Below, piece by piece: positions 6,448 to 11,565 of a stretch of 11,565 nt of DNA (positions are counted from its first letter, which is position 1; the number at the start of each line of letters is the position of its first letter). The stretch is from an uncultured Porphyromonadaceae bacterium (lineage in GTDB: Bacteria; Bacteroidota; Bacteroidia; Bacteroidales; Muribaculaceae), in contig CAMWUZ010000033.1 in NCBI GenBank assembly GCA_947177595.1, forward strand, positions 1 to 11,565, read 5' to 3'. The notes below the pieces were generated by a model. The model had not been told where the DNA came from. It searched no databases and saw nothing but the letters and a program-made list of their open reading frames with translations. The position numbers were made by a program, and so were the translations under genes.

Positions 6448-8538
6448 ATGGAGCGGCTGAGAAGCACTGATGTGAAGTATCTGAAAGGAGTGGGACCCAA
6501 GCGGGCGGAGCTTCTTTGCAAGCAGCTTGGCATCAAGACCTGTGCTGATTTGCTGTGTCACTTCCCGACTCATTACGTAGATCGCTCCAGGATGTATCGT
6601 GTAGCTGACTTTGCCGGAGATATGCCCTCGGTGCAGGTGCGCGGTAGATTTGTGTCGTTTGCCACTCAAGGTGAGGGGACAAAGACGCGCCTTATAGGTC
6701 TTTTCTCTGACGGGAGCAGGGCTATGGAGGTTGTATGGTTCAATAGAATCAAGAGTATCCGCGATACCTATCTGCCAGGAGTGGAATATATCCTCTTTGG
6801 CAAACCGACTGAGTTTGGCGGAAGATGGAGTATGGTGCATCCAGAGATAGATCGTGCTGATTCGCCTAATGTCTCTGTTGGATTCCGTGGGGTATATCCG
6901 CTAACTGAAACACTGCGCAACCGGGGTATCTCTTCAAGAACCATATATAATATGGTGAGTGCGCTCTTGCCGAGATGCAAGGATATTTCAGACCCGCTTC
7001 CGGAGGATTTGAGACACCGCTACAGGCTGATGAGTCTTGGAGATGCACTCAGCGCAGTTCATTCACCGGCAAACAATGATGAGCTCCAAAAAGCGCGTAT
7101 GCGATTGAAATTCGAGGAGCTGTTCTATCTTCAGCTCAATATCCTCAGATATTGCCGCGAGCGTAGCGAGTCTGTCCCCGGCTTCAGGTTCGGTAACATC
7201 GGCTATTACTTCAATACGTTTTATAAAGAGTGTCTGCCTTTTGAACTTACGGGGGCACAGAAACGTGTAATCAAGGAGATAAGGCATGATGTTGGTAGCG
7301 GAAAGCAGATGAACAGGCTTTTGCAGGGCGATGTCGGTAGCGGAAAGACTTTGGTCGCGTTGATGTGTATGCTCATGGCTCTTGATAACGGTACCCAGGC
7401 TTGCCTGATGGCACCGACGGAGATTCTTGCAACGCAGCATTTTGAAACTATTTCGGCTCTCGCTTCAAAAATCGGGGTGAATATAAAGCTACTCACTGGT
7501 AGCACTCCTAAGCGTGAAAGAGAAGCGATTCATGCGGCATTGCAGGATGGATCATTGCATATACTTATCGGTACGCACGCCGTTATTGAAGATTCGGTGA
7601 AATTTCGCAATCTTGGTTTTGTTGTAATTGACGAGCAACATCGTTTCGGAGTAGCACAGCGCGCACGGTTGTGGAAGAAAAACAGTGTGGCTCCTCATAT
7701 ACTTGTGATGACAGCCACTCCGATTCCGCGCACTCTTGCCATGACGGTGTATGGCGATCTTGATGTATCCGTTATAGATGAGCTGCCCCCCGGACGAAAG
7801 CCGATACAGACCTTGCTCCGCTATGAGGACAAGCGAATGGATGTATATCGCTCGATAGGCAAGCAACTTAAACTTGGCAGGCAGGCATATATAGTATATC
7901 CTCTTATAAGCGAGAATGAAAAACTTGATTTGAAAAGTCTGGAGGAGGGGTATGAGTTTGTTCGTGAGTCATTTCCCAGTTATAAAGTTGCGTATGTGCA
8001 TGGTAGGATGAAGCCGGCTGAAAAAGACTATCAGATGAGTCTTTTTGCCAATGGTGAAGCTCAAATATTGGTGGCGACAACGGTTATCGAAGTTGGAGTG
8101 AATGTGCCGAACGCATCGGTGATGGTAATTGAAAACGCAGAGCGTTTCGGGCTTTCTCAGCTTCACCAGCTAAGAGGCAGGGTTGGTCGAGGGGCGGATC
8201 AGAGTTATTGTGTGCTTATGACAAAGGTAAAAATCGCAAAGGAGACCCGTAAGCGCCTGGAAGTCATGACTTCTACTACAGATGGATTTGTAGTGGCGGA
8301 GGCGGATTTGAAGATGCGTGGTCCGGGTGATCTTGAGGGTACACTTCAAAGTGGAATGGCTGTGGATTTACGAATAGCATCACTGGCAACTGATGGTCAG
8401 ATAGTGCAGCTTGCGCGAAATGCTGCCAATGAAGTGCTGGACGCAGATCCGGCATTGGCATCCTCTTCATTATCAAGGGTTAGGCGTGAAATGTCTCTAA
8501 TGTTTGACAAGAGCTATGATTGGAGTCGGATAAGTTAA
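6448..8538 (+). CDS. recG: ATP-dependent DNA helicase RecG
   Basis: A 696-residue superfamily 2 double-stranded DNA translocase that remodels stalled replication forks, R-loops and Holliday junctions. The N-terminal helical region starts with VKYLKGVGPKRAELL. The OB-fold wedge domain follows (about 60-150). The helicase core carries Walker A GDVGSGKT (294-301), the DEQH box (395-398), ATPIPRT (423-429), ATTVIEVGVNVPNA (543-556) and motif VI QLRGRVGRG (574-582). The C-terminal RecG region has MRGPGDLEGTLQSG, the translocation-linked segment. Full length for the family with no break. It is the last gene of the operon; no hairpin terminator is evident after it, only an A/T-rich gap. Confidence 0.97.
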   Translation: MERLRSTDVKYLKGVGPKRAELLCKQLGIKTCADLLCHFPTHYVDRSRMYRVADFAGDMPSVQVRGRFVSFATQGEGTKTRLIGLFSDGSRAMEVVWFNRIKSIRDTYLPGVEYILFGKPTEFGGRWSMVHPEIDRADSPNVSVGFRGVYPLTETLRNRGISSRTIYNMVSALLPRCKDISDPLPEDLRHRYRLMSLGDALSAVHSPANNDELQKARMRLKFEELFYLQLNILRYCRERSESVPGFRFGNIGYYFNTFYKECLPFELTGAQKRVIKEIRHDVGSGKQMNRLLQGDVGSGKTLVALMCMLMALDNGTQACLMAPTEILATQHFETISALASKIGVNIKLLTGSTPKREREAIHAALQDGSLHILIGTHAVIEDSVKFRNLGFVVIDEQHRFGVAQRARLWKKNSVAPHILVMTATPIPRTLAMTVYGDLDVSVIDELPPGRKPIQTLLRYEDKRMDVYRSIGKQLKLGRQAYIVYPLISENEKLDLKSLEEGYEFVRESFPSYKVAYVHGRMKPAEKDYQMSLFANGEAQILVATTVIEVGVNVPNASVMVIENAERFGLSQLHQLRGRVGRGADQSYCVLMTKVKIAKETRKRLEVMTSTTDGFVVAEADLKMRGPGDLEGTLQSGMAVDLRIASLATDGQIVQLARNAANEVLDADPALASSSLSRVRREMSLMFDKSYDWSRIS

Positions 8539-8716
8539 AAATCGGACTAAAAAAATACAATAATTCACAAAATTTAATAGATAGACTTTTTGATAAACTA
8601 AATTAAAGGTTATTTCACTATTTTTTATAAATACACATATGCGATTGATTGTTAGTGTATTATGTTGTGGTTGAGGTCTAAATGATTGTCTGAGAATGCA
8701 TTTGGATGCCATTTGA

Positions 8717-8748
8717 TTTGTGGCTCGTGTAATAAATGGCTAATTTTG
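8717..8748 (+). promoter_or_regulatory. Promoter of ndk
   Basis: TTTG (8717-8720), a 20-bp spacer, then TAATTTTG (8741-8748): the best full match to the Bacteroidetes -33/-7 consensus in the window. It predicts a leader of about 35 nt before the ndk ATG. Confidence 0.8.
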
Positions 8749-8751
8749 AAC

Positions 8752-8765
8752 GTCATTTGAATGAC
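8752..8765. repeat. Small dyad in the ndk leader
   Basis: GTCATT (8752-8757) and AATGAC (8760-8765) are inverted with a 2-base centre, just downstream of the -7 element. It may be an operator over the transcription start, or chance; six-base arms are short. Confidence 0.3.
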
Positions 8766-8788
8766 AGTTGACTAACCTAAATCAGATA

Positions 8789-9250
8789 ATGGAAAAAACT
8801 TTAGTGATTTTCAAGCCCAGTGCAATTCAGCGTGGATTAGTAGGAAATATTATTACCCGATTTCAGCAGAAAGGACTTGTAATCGTTGGGGTGAAGATGA
8901 TGAAGCTCGATGAAACTATCCTGCGTGAGCATTACTCTCATCTTGTTGATAAAAGTTTCTTTCCGCTTCTGCTTGAATCAATGATGGCATCACCTGTGAT
9001 TGTTCTGTGCCTTGAAGGTAAGGATGCAATTAACGTGGTGAGACTTATGACCGGTGCAACCAATGGTCGCGAAGCGCTTCCCGGTACAATTCGCGGCGAT
9101 TTCGCTTCAAGCAATCAAGAGAATATCATTCACGCCTCATCTTCGCCTGAGGATGCTAAAGCGGAAGTTGCAAGATTCTTTAAGCCGGATGAATTGTTTG
9201 ATTGGGTTCCCGTCAACACACCTTATGTTTATTCACAATTGGAAATATAA
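8789..9250 (+). CDS. ndk: Nucleoside diphosphate kinase
   Basis: A 153-residue cytosolic enzyme that moves the gamma phosphate from ATP to other nucleoside diphosphates through a phosphohistidine. Lys9 near the start (TLVIFKP), FF at 57-58, Arg85, Thr91, GTIRGDF at 99-105 with Arg102, Asn112 and the catalytic His115 are all in place. The family signature around the histidine is normally N-x-x-H-[GA]-S-D-[GSA]; here it reads NIIHASSS, with Ser118 where Asp is expected. I start at the ATG at 8789 because it gives the family N-terminus MEKTLVIFKP; a TTG further up (8768) adds seven unlikely residues. It is followed 27 bp later by the M23 peptidase gene, with one promoter in front and one terminator behind the pair. 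Confidence 0.96.
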   Translation: MEKTLVIFKPSAIQRGLVGNIITRFQQKGLVIVGVKMMKLDETILREHYSHLVDKSFFPLLLESMMASPVIVLCLEGKDAINVVRLMTGATNGREALPGTIRGDFASSNQENIIHASSSPEDAKAEVARFFKPDELFDWVPVNTPYVYSQLEI

Positions 9251-9277
9251 AACTGATTTCTCCTCAAAGAAAAAGTA

Positions 9278-10096
9278 ATGCAACTTATCAATAAAACTTT
9301 GGCGCTTTTTGCCGCAGCTGCTATATTAGTCCCCGTGGTAGCGAATGCCCAGTATAAACTACCTCAAAAACATAATAAACAGCATTCCGAACTTCTCGCT
9401 TCGCAGAAGCCTATGGCTGCCGATATCAAGGTTGTCAATGTGCTGAAGTATATGAGTGATCTTAGTAAGCCTGAGCTTCCTGACCAGGATGAGGTGTATG
9501 GTGAATATTGGGTAAGCCAGAGTGTTAATCCCTATGTAGGTGTTTCCATTCCCGAGGTTAAGGATTTGGATGTCAGTGGGTATTATCATCCTATTGTAGG
9601 TCCGGTGACTTCGGGGTTCGGCTATCGTCCAAGATTCGGGAGAATACATCGCGGAGTTGACATCAGCCTCCATGTCGGTGATACTATCCGTGCTGCCTTT
9701 GATGGAAAGGTGAGAATGACCAAGTTTGACAGAGGCGGCTATGGCTATTATGTGGTGATCCGTCATGACAATGGTATGGAAACGGTTTATGGTCACCTTT
9801 CAAAATTCATAGCGAAGCCTGATCAGAGAGTAAAGGCAGGTGACCCTATTGCCCTTGGTGGTAATACCGGAAGAAGTACCGGTCCTCACCTTCATTTTGA
9901 AACACGTTATTATGGTCTTGCAATCAATCCGCAGTTGATAATAGATTTTGAGAACGGTGTACCTATCAAGGATTCTTTTACGTTCAACAAGGCTGCTGTT
10001 GAGAAGAGTAATCTCGGTCGTCGTGTAGCAAAAAGGACTACCCGTTCAAAAGCAAGAACCACTGCTTCACGCAAGAGAACCAGCACTAAGAGATAA
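9278..10096 (+). CDS. Secreted M23 (LytM-type) metallopeptidase with a basic C-terminal tail
   Basis: A 272-residue exported peptidase of family M23, which cuts peptide cross-links in peptidoglycan. Residues 1-24 are a signal peptide ending in ANA before QYKLPQ. Residues 25-107 form a region I do not recognise. The LytM domain starts at GPVTSGFGYR (108 on). Zinc and catalytic residues are His124 and Asp128 (HRGVD), His173 (YGHLSK) and His204/His206 (PHLHF), so it should be active rather than an EnvC-like regulator. The end is odd: residues 248-272 hold 12 Arg or Lys, no acidic residue, and otherwise mostly Ser and Thr. No LysM or SPOR domain is present, so the tail may serve as the anchor to an acidic polymer or the cell wall (inference). 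It follows ndk by 27 bp and is closed by a strong terminator. Confidence 0.93.
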   Translation: MQLINKTLALFAAAAILVPVVANAQYKLPQKHNKQHSELLASQKPMAADIKVVNVLKYMSDLSKPELPDQDEVYGEYWVSQSVNPYVGVSIPEVKDLDVSGYYHPIVGPVTSGFGYRPRFGRIHRGVDISLHVGDTIRAAFDGKVRMTKFDRGGYGYYVVIRHDNGMETVYGHLSKFIAKPDQRVKAGDPIALGGNTGRSTGPHLHFETRYYGLAINPQLIIDFENGVPIKDSFTFNKAAVEKSNLGRRVAKRTTRSKARTTASRKRTSTKR

Positions 10097-10122
10097 ATTT
10101 TATACAATAGATTGATAATATG

Positions 10123-10159
10123 GACCGATAATCAGTAACTCTGGTTATCGGTCTTTTTT
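10123..10159 (+). terminator. Rho-independent terminator of the ndk-M23 unit
   Basis: A 13-bp stem (10123-10135 with 10141-10153, one G-T wobble), loop TAACT and six T follow the M23 stop by 26 bp. Confidence 0.93.
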
Positions 10160-10327
10160 AATCGTTATCAATTATAAGTAAAATGGCTGAAGAGGCAGTG
10201 GAAATAGTTGGGGAAAACTATTCAATAAGAGGGAAAAGGTGAAAATGGAATTGGTAGGGAGAAAATGATGCAGGCGGTAAAAATAGATCAAACTGTGATA
10301 CTATGAAGTTAAAGTTTTCCCAAAAAG

Positions 10328-10363
10328 GAAAATGGTAAAAGGGTGATTCTGTTGCCCATTTTC
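10328..10363 (-). terminator. Possible weak terminator of the BIG2 repeat gene
   Basis: On the minus strand GAAAATGG (10363 down to 10356) pairs with CCATTTTC (10335 down to 10328) across a 20-base loop, followed by CTTTTTG. It lies just after the stop codon, but the stem is A/T-rich and the loop is long. The rest of the gap 10160-10327 is purine-rich and shows nothing else I can name. Confidence 0.35.
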
Positions 10364-10366
10364 ACA

Positions 10367-11565
10367 TTACAGGCTGATCTTATATGCTTTACCGTTAGCA
10401 CGTAGAATATAGATGCCGTGATGTAAACCGCTTATTGGTTTGCCTGTGGATTTGTAAACTCTTGTTCCGTTCAAGTTGAATATTTCTACAGAAGTGTTTT
10501 CATCTACAATTATAGTTCCGTCTTCGATTATGAACGGAAGATTCTTCTTTCTGTTGGCTTCATGGATTCCGGTAGTTGACGATTTGACAGAGATTCTGCA
10601 TGATGCGGATACGCCATTTGCTGTTGTGGCGGTTATGTCAGTCTCGCCGGTACTTATTGCTGTAACTGTGCCTGTTTCATCCACAGTGGCAATGATTCCA
10701 TCTCCGGAGGTCCAAGTAACCGTTCTCTCGACGGTATCATCGGGTGAGACTGTAGCTGTGAGGTGAACACTTTCTCCTTCGCTAAGTTCTGCTTCGGGGA
10801 GGTTTATTGAAATGCTTTCTGCGTGTATAATACGTTTGAGTACAGTTACTATGCATGATGCCGTTAATCCGTTAACCGTGGTAGCGATGATAGTCGCCTT
10901 GCCTGGGGCGATAGCAGTGATGAGACCGCTTTCGTTAACAGTCGCAACAGCGGGATTGTAGGAAGTCCACGTGACAGTCTTATCATCGGTATCATCGGGG
11001 GAGACGATCGCGGTAAGGTGAACGCTCTCACCTTCTGTAAGCTCCGTTTCAGGGAGGTTTATTGAAATGCTTTCTGCGAGTATAATACGTTTGAATACTG
11101 TTACTAAGCATGATACAGTGATGTCATTGGATGTAGTCGCTGTTATAATTGTCTTTCCAGGTGAGATTGCTGTCACCAGTCCGGTTTCATCCACAGCCGC
11201 AACGGTTTCATCAGCAGAAGTCCAAATGACGGTTTTATCGGTAGTGTTTTTCGGAGAAACAGTAGCATAAAGCTGTACATAATCACCCTCAGTCATTTCC
11301 GCCTCTTCAAGATTCAGCATGATGCTGTCAGCTTCCACGATTCTTACATTGATTCTGCATGTTGCCGTGATTCCGTTAGCGGTGGTGGCTGTAATGCAGG
11401 TCTCACCGGGTTTGATCGCCGTAACTTTTCCGATCGTATCCACTATGGCGATTGTTTCATCATCCGAAGTCCAGATGACCGATTTATCGGTGGTGTTTTT
11501 GGGAGAAATGGTAGCATAAAGCTGTACATAATCACCCTCAGTCATTTCCGCCTCTTCAAGATTCA
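10367..11565 (-). CDS. BIG2 Ig-like repeat surface protein with T9SS-like C-terminal tail (5' end outside window)
   Basis: The 3' part of a gene whose start lies beyond 11565: the frame stays open to the edge, and codons before the first ATG continue the repeat. The visible 399 or so residues are four tandem BIG2 (bacterial Ig-like, group 2) domains, each of the form (M/L)TEG(D/E)-V-L-A--SP, (V/I)-WTS, (A/V)D--G-(V/I)TAI-PG, ITATT-N--T--C--V. They repeat every 83 residues (first) and 85 residues (next two). The last 72 residues, about IHEAN onwards, form a C-terminal domain with VEIFNLNGTRVY, then ISGLHHGIYILRANGKAYKISL split over the end. This resembles the type A sorting domain of the type IX secretion system, so the protein is probably exported to the cell surface. 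Its binding or enzymatic part, if any, is upstream. The ATG at 11545 is not the true start. Confidence 0.88.
   Translation of the reverse strand, partial: NLEEAEMTEGDYVQLYATISPKNTTDKSVIWTSDDETIAIVDTIGKVTAIKPGETCITATTANGITATCRINVRIVEADSIMLNLEEAEMTEGDYVQLYATVSPKNTTDKTVIWTSADETVAAVDETGLVTAISPGKTIITATTSNDITVSCLVTVFKRIILAESISINLPETELTEGESVHLTAIVSPDDTDDKTVTWTSYNPAVATVNESGLITAIAPGKATIIATTVNGLTASCIVTVLKRIIHAESISINLPEAELSEGESVHLTATVSPDDTVERTVTWTSGDGIIATVDETGTVTAISTGETDITATTANGVSASCRISVKSSTTGIHEANRKKNLPFIIEDGTIIVDENTSVEIFNLNGTRVYKSTGKPISGLHHGIYILRANGKAYKISL
10586..11565 (-). repeat. Tandem coding repeats (249 and 255 bp periods) of the BIG2 domains
   Basis: DNA repeats underlie the Ig-like domains. 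A 55-bp stretch at 11262-11316 is identical to 11511-11565, a 249-bp period, and the match is cut off only by the window edge. A 27-bp stretch at 10797-10823 is identical to 11052-11078, a 255-bp period, with one mismatch before a further 15 identical bases. The two upstream domains (KNTTDK type) resemble each other more than the two downstream ones (DDT type). Confidence 0.88.

Larger units (their letters stand above)
8539..8788. other. A/T-rich intergenic gap between recG and ndk
   Basis: Apart from the ndk promoter and a small dyad in its leader I see nothing in these 250 bases: no frame with coding character, no hairpin-plus-T terminator for recG and no RNA gene. The first 110 bases are strongly A/T-rich, which is common behind Bacteroidales operons. 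Confidence 0.6.

Noticed and set aside
6319..6840. 173-codon minus-strand frame across the ispD/recG junction
   Set aside because: Shadow of two well-supported genes; no family pattern and no promoter.
10586..11565. CRISPR-like or satellite repeat array
   Set aside because: The repeats have 249-255 bp periods in frame with BIG2 domains, so they are coding repeats; there are no short repeat-spacer units.

Overview
The window looks like an ordinary chromosomal stretch of a member of the Bacteroidales, possibly Muribaculaceae or a relative (family level is inference). The signs are five clear and two weaker copies of the Bacteroidetes -7 promoter element TAnnTTTG, three of them with a TTG or TTTG -33 element exactly 20 bp upstream. 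Further signs are a BlaI/M56 sensor pair without a beta-lactamase, ispD next to recG, and a surface Ig-like repeat protein with a C-terminal tail of the T9SS type A kind.

Layout. 1-1287: a minus-strand BlaI/MecI-type repressor gene and, 3 bp behind it, an M56 (BlaR1-like) sensor gene. In this window the sensor gene is interrupted by an in-frame TGA, after which family-like sequence seems to continue. In front of the repressor is a striking operator, an 18-bp perfect inverted repeat built from two smaller palindromes and lying over the promoter. Facing away from it is a short plus-strand reading frame followed by a strong terminator; it is either a gene remnant or a small divergent gene. 1341-1500: a non-coding, palindrome-rich element. 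1508-4498: three separately promoted minus-strand genes, for the YchF GTPase/ATPase, a YegS/diacylglycerol-kinase-like lipid kinase and a secreted laminarinase-type GH16 glycosidase. 4573-8538: a plus-strand operon of a DUF418 membrane protein, ispD (isoprenoid MEP pathway) and recG (replication-fork helicase), with 9 and 6 bp gaps. Its promoter overlaps the divergent GH16 promoter. 8789-10096: ndk and an M23 (LytM) peptidase with a very basic C-terminal tail, closed by a strong terminator. 10367-11565: the 3' part of a minus-strand gene with four BIG2 Ig-like repeats, running off the window end.

Working together: most genes are unrelated housekeeping or envelope functions. The one regulatory circuit visible is the BlaI-type repressor, its operator and its (here broken) sensor protease. 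I see no tRNA, rRNA, CRISPR array, transposase or phage gene, and no convincing wholly new multi-gene system. The items most worth checking are the interrupted sensor, the two-tier operator with its divergent small frame, the structured element at 1360-1487 and the basic tail of the M23 peptidase.
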